64,000 nucleotides of DNA from an uncultured Pelagibacteraceae bacterium (GCA_902554325.1 CACDOH010000004.1:1-64000), one strand, 5' to 3'. Numbered from the stretch's first letter, positions 45,606-56,129 are shown. Program-made: numbers and translations. The notes: a model not told the origin generated them from the letters alone.

Positions 45606-47151
45606 TAAAGTATATAACTTGAACAGCCTATTTAGAAAATTTTTATTATATAATTTCGTTGGATTACTAATTTTAATCGTTAGTGCAATATTCATAATTA
45701 TTTTCCTTAACAACTATCAACTTAATAAGAGACTTAAACAAATCGATAATCAGTCGTTAATTATTTATAACTTCTTAAAAACGTCAAATTTACTCAGAGA
45801 TATAAAAACAGAACTAAATGCTGAGGCTATTCTCTCCAAGTTAGAAATCAAAAATCTCTCTATTATAATAATCGATGAGAGTATGAATATCTTGTTAGAT
45901 ACGAAAGGATATGACTTAGAAAATAGTTCTTTTATAAATCAGTCTGCCACTGAAGTAGAGATTATAGACAGGAATAGTTCAATAGTTACTATTAATTTAG
46001 ATCAAAATGAAAATTTAGCTAATAGAGATTTTTTAAATCACCCAAAATTCCTGACAAATTTTAAAAATTTAGAAAAAGGAACTCAAAAAAATTTTTCGAT
46101 TGAGCTGAGCAATAATAAACTTGAATTAGTCTCGATATTTCCTATTAGTTATAATGACATTTACTACTATATTGTTGCACACGAAGATAATACCAAAATT
46201 CAAAGTATAAATAATCAAATACAACTTAACGTATTACTAACAGGCTTTGCTATTGGAGGTTGCCTGATATTATTTTCATTTTTTTTAAACTTTATAATCC
46301 TCAAGCCTATAAGAAACTTAGCAAATGCTGCGGAAAAAGTCCAAAGGGACTACAAAACAAAACCTCTAATTTCTGGATTGGACAGAAGAGACGACGAAAT
46401 TGGCCAACTTTCTAAAATCATTAATGAAATGTTGAATAGTTTATATAATAAAATTGATAATGCTGAAAATAATTCAGCTGATTTAATGCATGAAATCCGA
46501 AATCCGCTTGCCTCAATTAAAATGGCATCCGAGGTTATTACAGATGAAATGAGCGATGGTCAAAAAAAATTTCTAAATCTTATTCAAAATGATATTTCAA
46601 GAATTGAAAGCATCATTACCGATTACTCAGCAATGATTAAAAATGAGGTAAATCTATATAAAAGTCAGTCGCAAAAATTTGAAATAAAATCTTTATTGTA
46701 TGAGATTATTGAAGACACCCAAAAAGTATTACCTGATCAAATTCAAATAAAATATTTATATGATCAAGATAGTCAAAAGGATATTTTTGTTGATGGTCAG
46801 AAGAAGTTTTTTTCACAAGCTGTTAAAAACATTATAGACAATGCTATTTCCTTTTCTCCAAAGCCTGGAATTATAAAAGTTATTTTATCATCGACAAGTA
46901 ACTACTTGAGCATAGCAATTGTGGACGAGGGACCAGGCATTAAAGAGCCTGATATGAAAAGAATTTTTGAGCGTTTTTATTCTCTGAGAGAGGAAGATAA
47001 TAAATCACATTCGGGACTTGGATTGAATATTGCCAAACAGATTATTGATGCACATGAAGGCTCAATTTCTGTAGATAATATTATGGAAGAAAATGATATT
47101 AAGGGTGCGAAGTTCATCGTCAATTTGCCCCAGGTAAATATTAATAAATAA
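45580..47151 (+). CDS. chvG: Sensor histidine kinase, ChvG-type (start uncertain)
   Basis: TM segments, HAMP, MHEIRNPLASIKMASEVI, DNAISFSPKPG, HSGLGLNIAKQIIDAHEG. Confidence 0.85.
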   Translation: MDQDINGNNKVYNLNSLFRKFLLYNFVGLLILIVSAIFIIIFLNNYQLNKRLKQIDNQSLIIYNFLKTSNLLRDIKTELNAEAILSKLEIKNLSIIIIDESMNILLDTKGYDLENSSFINQSATEVEIIDRNSSIVTINLDQNENLANRDFLNHPKFLTNFKNLEKGTQKNFSIELSNNKLELVSIFPISYNDIYYYIVAHEDNTKIQSINNQIQLNVLLTGFAIGGCLILFSFFLNFIILKPIRNLANAAEKVQRDYKTKPLISGLDRRDDEIGQLSKIINEMLNSLYNKIDNAENNSADLMHEIRNPLASIKMASEVITDEMSDGQKKFLNLIQNDISRIESIITDYSAMIKNEVNLYKSQSQKFEIKSLLYEIIEDTQKVLPDQIQIKYLYDQDSQKDIFVDGQKKFFSQAVKNIIDNAISFSPKPGIIKVILSSTSNYLSIAIVDEGPGIKEPDMKRIFERFYSLREEDNKSHSGLGLNIAKQIIDAHEGSISVDNIMEENDIKGAKFIVNLPQVNINK

Positions 47152-47196
47152 TCATATTGAATATTAATCTATTTAACCCTATATTTTACTCTTATT

Positions 47197-48489
47197 ATGG
47201 CAATGGATGATTTTAAAGTAGCGGATATAGAACAAGCAGAATTCGGCAGGAAAGAAATATCCTTAGCTGAGACAGAGATGCCAGGCCTTATGGCCCTCAG
47301 GGATGAGTATAAGGGCCAGAAACCTCTAGATGGTGCAAGAATAGTCGGCTGTCTTCACATGACTATACAAACCGCAGTCTTAATTGAAACTTTGGTAGAA
47401 TTGGGAGCAGACGTAAGATGGTCATCCTGTAATATTTTTTCAACACAAGACCATGCTGCTGCTGCAATAGCTAAAGCAGGTATCCCAGTATTTGCCTGGA
47501 AAGGTGAAACAGAAGAAGAGTATTGGTGGTGTGTTCGACAAACTATTGAGGGAAAAGAAGGATGGAAACCTAATTTAATATTAGATGACGGCGGTGATCT
47601 TACAGGTCTTATGCATAAGGAATATAAGGAGCTGCTTCATGAAGTAAGAGGTTTATCGGAAGAAACTACTACTGGGGTACTAGCGCTCAAAAAAATGGAA
47701 ATTGATGGAACTCTTATGGTGCCAGCAATAAATGTGAATGACTCTGTAACTAAATCTAAATTTGATAATCTTTATGGTTGTAGAGAGAGTTTAGTGGACG
47801 GCATTAAAAGAGCAACTGATGTGATGATGTCAGGAAAGGTTGCAATCGTTGCTGGGTTTGGAGATGTTGGAAAAGGAAGTGCAGCTTCATTACGTCAAAG
47901 CGGGGCAAGAGTAATGGTTACAGAAGCAGATCCAATATGTGCATTGCAAGCAGCAATGGAAGGTTATGAAGTTGTTACAATGGATGATATGATAAAAGAA
48001 GCAGACATTGTCGTAACTGCTACAGGAAACAAAGATATTGTAACTGCCGATCATATGAGAGAAATGAAGGACAGAGCAATACTATGTAACATTGGTCACT
48101 TCGATAACGAAATTCAAGTTGAAGCGCTGAAAAACTATAAATGGGATGAAATTAAACCTCAGGTCCACGAAATTACTCTTCCTAGTGAAAAGAGAATTAT
48201 TTTATTAGCAGAAGGTAGATTGGTAAACCTTGGCTGTGCAACAGGTCATCCTAGCTTTGTTATGAGTGCATCATTTACAAACCAGGTTACTGCTCAAATT
48301 GAGCTTTGGAACAATCCTGAAAAATATGAGAAAAAAGTTTACGTACTACCCAAGCATTTAGATGAGAAGGTAGCAAGACTTCATTTGGAAAAGGTAGGTG
48401 CGAAACTCACAAAATTATCTAAAGAACAAGCTGATTATATAAGCGTTACTCCTGAAGGGCCTTATAAGCCTGAAGCTTATAGATACTAA
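47197..48489 (+). CDS. ahcY: Adenosylhomocysteinase
   Basis: [39 protein letters not shown]-terminal [12 protein letters not shown]. Confidence 0.97.
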   Translation: MAMDDFKVADIEQAEFGRKEISLAETEMPGLMALRDEYKGQKPLDGARIVGCLHMTIQTAVLIETLVELGADVRWSSCNIFSTQDHAAAAIAKAGIPVFAWKGETEEEYWWCVRQTIEGKEGWKPNLILDDGGDLTGLMHKEYKELLHEVRGLSEETTTGVLALKKMEIDGTLMVPAINVNDSVTKSKFDNLYGCRESLVDGIKRATDVMMSGKVAIVAGFGDVGKGSAASLRQSGARVMVTEADPICALQAAMEGYEVVTMDDMIKEADIVVTATGNKDIVTADHMREMKDRAILCNIGHFDNEIQVEALKNYKWDEIKPQVHEITLPSEKRIILLAEGRLVNLGCATGHPSFVMSASFTNQVTAQIELWNNPEKYEKKVYVLPKHLDEKVARLHLEKVGAKLTKLSKEQADYISVTPEGPYKPEAYRY

Positions 48490-48517
48490 TTAACATTTTT
48501 TAAGATATTATTTTCTC

Positions 48518-48961
48518 ATGCTTCTGAAGAATGAAGGTGATACTGAGAAACTCGCCAAAAGACTTGCTAAACTGTCAAAAAAATACAATACAGTTATATG
48601 TTTAAATGGGGATCTAGGCTCAGGAAAAACTACGTTTACAAGATATTTCATTAGATATTATTTTAAAGGTTTAGAAATTAAAGAAATTCCAAGCCCAACA
48701 TTTACTCTATTACAAGTTTATGAGCACGATGGCCATACAATAAATCATTATGATTTTTATCGATTGAAAAATTCTAGTGAACTTCTTGAACTTAATTTTG
48801 GTGAGGCAGTAACTGACGATGTCTGCTTGATTGAATGGGCAGATAAATTTGAAGAAATATTGCCAAATGACCGTATCCAACTTAATTTTCAAATCAAAAG
48901 CAAGGTTTCAAGAAGTGTACAAATTACTTTAAGAGGAAAATTTAAAAATCAAAAGTATTAG
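48518..48961 (+). CDS. tsaE: tRNA threonylcarbamoyladenosine biosynthesis protein TsaE
   Basis: CLNGDLGSGKTTFTRYFI, SPTFTLLQVY, HYDFYRLKNSSEL, CLIEWADKF. Confidence 0.92.
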   Translation: MLLKNEGDTEKLAKRLAKLSKKYNTVICLNGDLGSGKTTFTRYFIRYYFKGLEIKEIPSPTFTLLQVYEHDGHTINHYDFYRLKNSSELLELNFGEAVTDDVCLIEWADKFEEILPNDRIQLNFQIKSKVSRSVQITLRGKFKNQKY

Positions 48962-49942
48962 ATGAATAATCGAGATTTAGAACTTCATAGTTTTGTTCGT
49001 AACTGCGGCTTCAAAGGAGAGGATATGATTTCTGTTAAAAATGATGCTTCTTTTAGAAGATATTATCGTATTAAAAATAAAAATTTGATTGTTATGGATG
49101 CACCACCTGATAAAGGGGAGTCAATTGAACAATTCAAAGTTGTAGCTGATATCATTCATACCTTTAATCTGAGTGCGCCACAAATAGAATCTATCGATAC
49201 AAAAAATGGATTTATGTTACTTGAAGATTTTGGACAAACATCATTTTCGAATATTCTCAACAAAGATAATGAGAGTGAATTGTATAAAAAAGCTATTGAG
49301 GTATTAATAGAAATTAATCGACAATCGAAAAGTAAAGAAAAAAAACTCGGTACATTAAAAAGTTATTCTATAGATTTGCTCGTGAATGAGTCATTGCTAT
49401 TTATTGATTGGTATTTAGAAAAAAGAAATGGCAAGTCGGTTAGTAGTTTTCAAAAAAAAGAGTTCATTCAAATTTTAAATGATTTGTATAATAACATAAA
49501 ACCGCAATTATCGACTTTAGTATTAAGAGACTATCACGTAGACAATTTATTTTATTTAAGTAAGCAAAAGTCTTTAAAACAAGTTGGTTTAATTGATTTT
49601 CAAGATGCTGTAATCGGATCTCCTCTATATGATATAGTATCCTTACTTGAGGATGTAAGAAGACCGCTTAAAGGAAATTTACAAAAAAAATTATTAGAAT
49701 TTTATATAAAAGCTATGAATATTAACGCTCAGAATACAGAGCTAGAAATGAGGTTCTTTTCAATTCAGAGAAATTTGAAAATATTAGGTATTTTTCAGAG
49801 ACTTTCCATAAGAGATAAAAAAGATAGTTATCTAAAATATTTACCAAATGCTGTAAAACTTTTAAGAAAAAATTTACAAGATCCATTTTTTAATAATCTT
49901 GTAAATTGGTTAAAGCAATTTAAAAATCATGAATTAATATGA
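48962..49942 (+). CDS. amgK: AmgK-like aminoglycoside-phosphotransferase-fold sugar kinase
   Basis: LLEDFGQTSF, LVLRDYHVDNLFYL, VGLIDFQDAVIGSPLYDIVSLLEDVRR; followed by MurU-like gene. Confidence 0.82.
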   Translation: MNNRDLELHSFVRNCGFKGEDMISVKNDASFRRYYRIKNKNLIVMDAPPDKGESIEQFKVVADIIHTFNLSAPQIESIDTKNGFMLLEDFGQTSFSNILNKDNESELYKKAIEVLIEINRQSKSKEKKLGTLKSYSIDLLVNESLLFIDWYLEKRNGKSVSSFQKKEFIQILNDLYNNIKPQLSTLVLRDYHVDNLFYLSKQKSLKQVGLIDFQDAVIGSPLYDIVSLLEDVRRPLKGNLQKKLLEFYIKAMNINAQNTELEMRFFSIQRNLKILGIFQRLSIRDKKDSYLKYLPNAVKLLRKNLQDPFFNNLVNWLKQFKNHELI

Positions 49943-50634
49943 TCGATACTGCTATTATTCTAGCCGCAGGACTTGGAAAAAGAATGAGAGATTTTGATCC
50001 TGTAATTCCTAAACCATTAATTAAGGTCAACAATAAACCATTTATACAATACGCAATCGATTTACTTAATGAAATTAGAACTAAAGAAATTATCATAAAT
50101 GTTCACTATAAGTCAGACGAGATATTGAAATTTATACAAAGCTTAAGCCAAAAAAATATCATAGTCTCAGATGAGTCAGACTTGCTTTTAGATACTGGAG
50201 GTGGTATTAAGAAAATATTTAATAAACATAATATTAATAAATCTCTGGTTTTGAATAGCGATGTTATATGGGGTGACTCAGATAGGAAATTAATTATAGA
50301 TATGATAAATAGCTATCCAGAAAAAGCCGAAGCATTTCTTGGCTTGGTACCTAAACGAAACTTGAAATCGTTCATGGGTAATGGCGATTTTTGTAAATTA
50401 AAGAATAATGATTTAATAAGATACGATGAAAGTTCTGAGCCATATGTGTACATTGGCGCTCAAATTATACATAAAAATGCATTTAACGGTATAGAAAAAA
50501 AGGTATTTTCAGTCAATGAAGCTTGGAATTCATGTATAAGCAAAAAAACCCTGAAGGGGTACCAATTTAATACAAATGCACTACATTTAGGAACAGCTGA
50601 ATCTTTGAAAGAATATTTAAGTGATGATAAATAA
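49939..50634 (+). CDS. murU: MurU-like nucleotidyltransferase
   Basis: AIILAAGLGKRMRDFDPVIPKPLIKVNNKPFI; DTGGGIKKI. Confidence 0.82.
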   Translation: MIDTAIILAAGLGKRMRDFDPVIPKPLIKVNNKPFIQYAIDLLNEIRTKEIIINVHYKSDEILKFIQSLSQKNIIVSDESDLLLDTGGGIKKIFNKHNINKSLVLNSDVIWGDSDRKLIIDMINSYPEKAEAFLGLVPKRNLKSFMGNGDFCKLKNNDLIRYDESSEPYVYIGAQIIHKNAFNGIEKKVFSVNEAWNSCISKKTLKGYQFNTNALHLGTAESLKEYLSDDK

Positions 50635-51226
50635 ATTATTTCAAACAACCATACTGATAATTTTATTTTTTAATATATTTAGCATTAGTTTTGCTGAAGA
50701 TGATCAAAATCTTGCAAGTTTCATCATAAGAAATTATGAAACTGCAGCTCTTCCCACAGTAGGAAATAGTGAAGCAGGTTATACAATTATAGAGTTTTTT
50801 GATTATAGATGTGCTTACTGTTCAAAGCAGGCTAATGATTTTCAAAAGCTATTGAATAATACAGATAATGTTAAAATAATTTATATGGAATGGCCAATAT
50901 TTGGAGATATATCTGATACAGCCGCTAAAATTGCCCTCATTGTTTGGCAAAGACATCCTAATTTGTATTTTGAGGTTCATAATCAGTTTATGCAGCTTGG
51001 TTCAAAGATGAAAAAAGTAAGTATCGTCGACATACTTAATAAAATTGATTTAAATGGTGAAGAAATATTTCAAGAGGCTGCCAGTCAAAAATCAAATGAC
51101 ATCATAGAGGCAAATATGAAATTAGCAAAAAGTTTGGGGCTTCGTGGAACGCCTGCTTCGATTGTAAATGATTCTATTTATCCTGGTTATCTTCAATATA
51201 AGACGTTAGAAACATTAATTAAGTAA
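50621..51226 (+). CDS. DsbA-family thiol:disulfide oxidoreductase with signal peptide
   Basis: Signal-like N-terminus, IEFFDYRCAYCSKQANDFQKLL, SLGLRGTPASIVNDSIYPGYL. Confidence 0.85.
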   Translation: MMINKLFQTTILIILFFNIFSISFAEDDQNLASFIIRNYETAALPTVGNSEAGYTIIEFFDYRCAYCSKQANDFQKLLNNTDNVKIIYMEWPIFGDISDTAAKIALIVWQRHPNLYFEVHNQFMQLGSKMKKVSIVDILNKIDLNGEEIFQEAASQKSNDIIEANMKLAKSLGLRGTPASIVNDSIYPGYLQYKTLETLIK

Positions 51227-51254
51227 TTATCAGATATATTGTTTTAAGAACACA

Positions 51255-51283
51255 CTTGAAAATATCCGTGAATATACTTATTC
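51255..51283 (+). promoter_or_regulatory. Candidate heat-shock (RpoH-type) promoter CTTGAAA-N15-CTTATTC for hspQ
   Basis: Heat-shock -35 CTTGAAA 51255-51261, -10-like CTTATTC 51277-51283. Confidence 0.5.
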
Positions 51284-51292
51284 TTTTCATTA

Positions 51293-51619
51293 ATGATCAA
51301 TAAAGCAAAATTTCAAATCGGCTCGATTGTAAAACATAAGTATTTTGATTTTCGTGGTGTCATTTTTGATGTCGATCCAGAATTTAATAATACTGAAGAA
51401 TGGTATCAGTCAATACCTATGCAAGTTCGTCCAAGAAAAGATCAACCTTTTTATCATTTACTCGCTGAAGCCCCAAGTCAACCATCTTACGTTGCATATG
51501 TTTCTCAACAAAACTTATTAGTTGATGAGTCGGATGACCCAGTAACACATCCTTTGCTAGACGAGATGTTTGAGGGTATTAAAAATGGAAAATATATTTC
51601 CAAAGCAAAACATAATTAA
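51293..51619 (+). CDS. hspQ: Heat shock protein HspQ
   Basis: FQIGSIVKHKYFDFRGVIFDVDPEFNNTEEWYQSIP...QPFYHLLAE...YVAYVSQQNLL. Confidence 0.93.
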   Translation: MINKAKFQIGSIVKHKYFDFRGVIFDVDPEFNNTEEWYQSIPMQVRPRKDQPFYHLLAEAPSQPSYVAYVSQQNLLVDESDDPVTHPLLDEMFEGIKNGKYISKAKHN

Positions 51620-51631
51620 AATAGTATCTAT

Positions 51632-52174
51632 ATGCGTGGGTCTTTAAAACAAGTATTTGAACTCGGACCTTTGGTTGTCTTTTTTTATTTTTTTATTAAA
51701 ACAGGTCAAATTCAAGAAGCTATTCTTCCCTTGATGATTGCTGCAGGTATTGCAATTGCTGGATCGTATATAATTGAAAGAAAAGTATCTCCAATGTTAT
51801 TATTCAGTACTATTTTGATTTTTGTTTTTGGAGGATTGACAATCTATTTCAATGATCCGTTCTTTATTAAGTTTAAAGTAACACTTGTAAATTTAATCTT
51901 TTCTTTAGCCTTATTTATAGGATTATATTTCAGAAAACCCTTATTAAAAAATCTTATGGGTTCCGCAATAAATTTAACCGATTACGGTTGGATTAATTTA
52001 AGCAGAAGATGGGCGTACTTCTTTCTATTTTTAGCAGTTTCAAATGAAGTAGTTTATAGGAATTTTTCTGATGCAGTATGGGTAAATTTCAAGCTTTTTG
52101 GGATTATGGGACTTACTTTTATATTTATATTTTCTCAAGTTTTTTTTATTCAAAAAAATATAGCTGATAACTAG
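51632..52174 (+). CDS. ispZ: Septation protein A / IspZ (YciB)
   Basis: FELGPLVVFFYFF, GGLTIYFNDPFFIKFKVT, WINLSRRWAYFFLFLAVSNEVVYR. Confidence 0.92.
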   Translation: MRGSLKQVFELGPLVVFFYFFIKTGQIQEAILPLMIAAGIAIAGSYIIERKVSPMLLFSTILIFVFGGLTIYFNDPFFIKFKVTLVNLIFSLALFIGLYFRKPLLKNLMGSAINLTDYGWINLSRRWAYFFLFLAVSNEVVYRNFSDAVWVNFKLFGIMGLTFIFIFSQVFFIQKNIADN

Positions 52175-53001
52175 TAGGGCTCATCGCCAAGTATTGCTAC
52201 TCTATCCATAATTCTTTCATGGCCCATCCCCCTACCAGGAAAAAAATCAGCTATTGCATAATGAATTACACTGCGATTATCCCAAATTGCTAACGTATTT
52301 TCTGTCCACGAAAATCGACATGTAAAATCTAGAGTACTCTGATGTTCAAAAAGTTTGTTCAAAGTATGTGTGCTTTCTTCTTCAGGCATATCTACAATTG
52401 ATTTTGTATACATCCAATTGACATATAAAATTTTCTTTCCAGTGTCAGGGTGTGTACGAACAATTGGATGTTCATTGTAATATTCTTTAGGGTTATTTCC
52501 GTTACTTTCAAAATGTTTGAAATTTTCAATGAAAGAGTCTGCGCCCAGTGAATAATGTCTTGCTGACTTATTTAAAATTTTTTCTTTTATTGAGTCATGT
52601 AGTGTCTCCCAAGCCAACTCCATATTAGAAAATACTGTATCACCTCCAACAGGTGGTATTTTTATTGACTTTAATATTACAGCTTTTGTTGGTCGAACAT
52701 TAAAACTTACATCACTGTGCCATCCTTCCCCCCATTGATTCTTTTCATCAGCACCTTTAATCAATCTCGTTATTTCAGGATAACCATCCCTTCCCTTAAC
52801 ATATGCGTGCTGTTCAATAGGGCCAAAAAATTTTGCTAACCTTATCTGTTCCTCAGGTGTGATATTCTGATCTCTAAAAAAAATTACTTTATGTTCAAGT
52901 AATAATTCATTCACAGTGTTAAATATTTCTTTATTGATATCTTTTAGAGATATACCAGCAATTTCTGCTCCTAACGCTCCTGAAAGAAGTTTAACATCCA
53001 T
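52171..53001 (-). CDS. TauD/TfdA-family alpha-ketoglutarate-dependent dioxygenase
   Basis: LGAEIAGISLKDI, FFRDQNITPEEQI, WHSDVSF, TLAIWDNRSVIHYAIADFFPGRGMGHERIMDR. Confidence 0.9.
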   Translation of the reverse strand: MDVKLLSGALGAEIAGISLKDINKEIFNTVNELLLEHKVIFFRDQNITPEEQIRLAKFFGPIEQHAYVKGRDGYPEITRLIKGADEKNQWGEGWHSDVSFNVRPTKAVILKSIKIPPVGGDTVFSNMELAWETLHDSIKEKILNKSARHYSLGADSFIENFKHFESNGNNPKEYYNEHPIVRTHPDTGKKILYVNWMYTKSIVDMPEEESTHTLNKLFEHQSTLDFTCRFSWTENTLAIWDNRSVIHYAIADFFPGRGMGHERIMDRVAILGDEPY

Positions 53002-53031
53002 GCTAAAATGTACTTTTTTTAAAAAAAATTG

Positions 53032-53910
53032 TCATTGTTTATGTTTCTCAGCTTCAAGGAATTGATCAATCAGTATCCAGAGTACGAAAGAAAAGACAAT
53101 TAACCCACCAAGAAGTTCAATATAAGGAGGTGTTTCGCCCACACCGATCCACGCCCAAAGTGGAGCCAGTACTGGTTCAAGAAGTACATAAAGTGCGGCT
53201 CTATGTGGGGGTATATATCTTGATCCAATTGTTATTAATAAAAATCCTAACCCTACTTGAAATGCACCCATAAAAAGAACTATAAGCAAGTCTTTTATAC
53301 TAATTGAATGATCTGGAATGATAGCTAGACCGACAAATAATACAAAGAGACCTGAAAGAAAGACAGAAGGAACGTAATCGACGTCAGGCTTGCTATTAAC
53401 CATTGTTAATTGAATAGCAAAACAAATTGGAACAAATAAAATAATTATATTTCCAAAATTATTAGCAGACCCTAATCCTTGAGAAAACATTATAGCAATT
53501 CCAAACATTGATCCCGCTATTGCGATGATAGTTTTATTACTTATTATTTTTTTTAAAAAAAAATAACTTGCGAAGGCTGCAAACAAAGGACCTGTACTCA
53601 TTATAAATACTGCGTTAGCAACAGTGGTATTGCTCATCCCAAAAACAAAAAAAATATTACTTAAACCTAGAACAAGCATAAGTATTATTCCTCTGTTTCC
53701 AATATTGATAAAAGCGTTTGGGGTTTGAGATTTATACTTAAATAAAATATAAATGAGTGCCACAAGTGAGAACGTGATTGATCGATAGGATGTTATCTGA
53801 ATTGTTGATGCTTCATCAACAAGCCTTATTAGTAGCCCACCAAAACTAAGAAAGAAACCTGCAGCCAATAAGCATAAAGTTCCAAAAATTTCACTGTTGT
53901 ATTTGTTCAT
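53032..53910 (-). CDS. EamA/DMT-superfamily transporter
   Basis: Ten predicted TM segments in two EamA repeats. Confidence 0.87.
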   Translation of the reverse strand: MNKYNSEIFGTLCLLAAGFFLSFGGLLIRLVDEASTIQITSYRSITFSLVALIYILFKYKSQTPNAFINIGNRGIILMLVLGLSNIFFVFGMSNTTVANAVFIMSTGPLFAAFASYFFLKKIISNKTIIAIAGSMFGIAIMFSQGLGSANNFGNIIILFVPICFAIQLTMVNSKPDVDYVPSVFLSGLFVLFVGLAIIPDHSISIKDLLIVLFMGAFQVGLGFLLITIGSRYIPPHRAALYVLLEPVLAPLWAWIGVGETPPYIELLGGLIVFSFVLWILIDQFLEAEKHKQ

Positions 53911-53949
53911 ATTTTAGTTCAAGATTAATTCACTAAACAAGTTCATTTA

Positions 53950-55671
53950 ATGATCAGTAATTTAAAAGTAATTTTATTAAGTTTATTTTTCCTTATTTCA
54001 TGTAACGATCAAAATCAGTCTAAAGAGACATTAGATTCTGATCAAGGCTTGTCTCAGAAACATAAATATGAGTTTAGAAAAGAATTAATTGAGGTAACAG
54101 ACGACATTTACGTAGGTGTTGGTTACGGTCTTGCCAACTCAATTATGATTGAAACAGAAAATAATCTCATAATCGTAGATACTTTAGGTTCTGTTGAAAC
54201 TGCGACAGAATTAATTAATGATTTTAGAAAAATTTCAGAAAAGCCAATTATAGCAATTATATACACTCACAATCACTTGGATCATTTAGGTGGAGCTAAA
54301 GTATTTTTTGATGAGGAATACACAGAAATATATGCACAAGAAAATATAATTTATAATTTAGATAATATTGCTACAACAATTAGACCAATAATTTTTGAAA
54401 GATCATCGAGACAATTTGGGATTCCACTTCCAGAAGAGGAAATTGTTCATCAAGGCATAGGAGGATTCCTCGAAATTAATGATCAATCTACATTCGGACT
54501 TGTTAGGCCTAACATTCTTTTTGATGATCAAATGACGTTAAAAATTGATGATCTCACATTAATGTTAGCCCATGTGCCCGGGGAAACAGATGATCATCTT
54601 TATGTATGGATACCTGAAAAAAAAGTTGTGATGGTTGGTGATAATTTTTATCGATCATTTGCAAATTTATACGCGATAAGAGGAACAAAATTTAGAAATC
54701 CAATGGAATGGGTTCATAGCCTTGATAAAATAAGGTTACTTAATGCAGAACATTTAGTCCCGAGTCACTCACGCCCTATTAGTGGAAAAGAAAATGTTTC
54801 AAAAGCCTTGACTGATTATAGAGATGGTATTCAGTTTGTTCATGACCAAACGATAAGATACATTAATAAGGGCTTAACACCTAATGAGATTGTACAAAAA
54901 GTAAAACTTCCAAATCACTTAGCTGAGTCTCCTTACCTTCAACCTTTTTACGGATCAATATCCTCTTACATAAGATCAATTTTTAGTGGATACATAGGTT
55001 GGTTTAGTGGTAACATTTCTGACCTACATCCACTTTCTGCGACTGAAAGGGCACAAAAATTTGTCAATATAGCTAGGAAACAAACTAAAATTTCAGATGA
55101 GGCAGAAAGCGCTCTTACCAATGGAGAATATCAGTGGGCACTAGAGCTTGCAGATATTTTACTTGCTTTAGACCCTGACAGTACAAACGCCAAAAATATT
55201 AAGGCAAATGCTGCAGAAAAATTATCGCAATATCAGCTTGCTTCAAATGATTACTATTTTTATAGAACTGTTGCGGGCGAATTAAGAAATGAGATTAATG
55301 TCGATCCTTCAACAGCAAATAGCGTAACCCCAGAACAATTGGAAGCTACACCTATAGATGCAATAATGAATATACTTCCAGTCAATCTTAATTTAGAAAA
55401 ATCTGAAGAAATAATAAAAACATATCAATTTTCGTTTACCGATAGCGAAGAAAAGTACTCTGTGTACGTAAGAAGGGGGGTAGCACAAATCAGTAAATAT
55501 CCTGAGCCTAATGCAGAAATTAAAGTTATTACAGATCAGCAAACACTCAAAGAAGTTTTTGGTGGTTTAAAGAACTTAGCCGCTATATCACTTCTTTTAA
55601 CAAACAATACAATTAATGTAGAAGGCAGCAAGCTTGAATTTTTACAGTTTCTTGATTTATTTACGGATTAG
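53950..55671 (+). CDS. SdsA-like alkyl sulfatase, MBL fold, putative lipoprotein
   Basis: Lipobox-like LISC|NDQ; YTHNHLDHLGG, HVPGETDDHLYVWIPEKKVVMVGDNFY, C-terminal SCP2-like domain. Confidence 0.87.
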   Translation: MISNLKVILLSLFFLISCNDQNQSKETLDSDQGLSQKHKYEFRKELIEVTDDIYVGVGYGLANSIMIETENNLIIVDTLGSVETATELINDFRKISEKPIIAIIYTHNHLDHLGGAKVFFDEEYTEIYAQENIIYNLDNIATTIRPIIFERSSRQFGIPLPEEEIVHQGIGGFLEINDQSTFGLVRPNILFDDQMTLKIDDLTLMLAHVPGETDDHLYVWIPEKKVVMVGDNFYRSFANLYAIRGTKFRNPMEWVHSLDKIRLLNAEHLVPSHSRPISGKENVSKALTDYRDGIQFVHDQTIRYINKGLTPNEIVQKVKLPNHLAESPYLQPFYGSISSYIRSIFSGYIGWFSGNISDLHPLSATERAQKFVNIARKQTKISDEAESALTNGEYQWALELADILLALDPDSTNAKNIKANAAEKLSQYQLASNDYYFYRTVAGELRNEINVDPSTANSVTPEQLEATPIDAIMNILPVNLNLEKSEEIIKTYQFSFTDSEEKYSVYVRRGVAQISKYPEPNAEIKVITDQQTLKEVFGGLKNLAAISLLLTNNTINVEGSKLEFLQFLDLFTD

Positions 55672-55681
55672 TTATTTATAA

Positions 55682-56128
55682 ATGGGACAAAAACAATCTT
55701 ACATTCTTGGCTTATTTGGCCTCATACCATTTATCATAATTTTTTTGATGTATTTTATCTCTCCTCCAAATGATGAAATATATGATTTAATGATATTTAT
55801 TTATATTGCTTATGCTGCAATCATTTCATCTTTCTTGGGGGGTATACAGTGGGGACTAATAACAGCCTTTGCGGACAAAATTTTTTACGTTTTCACTCCA
55901 CTCTTAATAACGGTAATTCCAGCGCTAATCTCTTGGGCTGCATTATTGTCTTTAGAAAATTTAAAACTTTCTTTGGTACTATTACTTATTAGCTATGTTA
56001 TTTCTCTTTTACATGATTACTATCTTTATCAACAGCTAAAGATTACGCCACGCTGGTTCATTACAATGAAAGTTATACTTTCATTAACGGTTTCAATGCT
56101 GACAATTATACTTATAATTTTTGTGTAA
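55682..56128 (+). CDS. DUF3429-family membrane protein
   Basis: AYAAIISSFLGGIQWGLI plus four TM segments. Confidence 0.78.
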   Translation: MGQKQSYILGLFGLIPFIIIFLMYFISPPNDEIYDLMIFIYIAYAAIISSFLGGIQWGLITAFADKIFYVFTPLLITVIPALISWAALLSLENLKLSLVLLLISYVISLLHDYYLYQQLKITPRWFITMKVILSLTVSMLTIILIIFV

Positions 56129-56129
56129 C

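Noticed and set aside
47152-47196. Possible SAH riboswitch upstream of ahcY
   Set aside because: Only 45 AT-rich nt between chvG and ahcY; no room for the aptamer.
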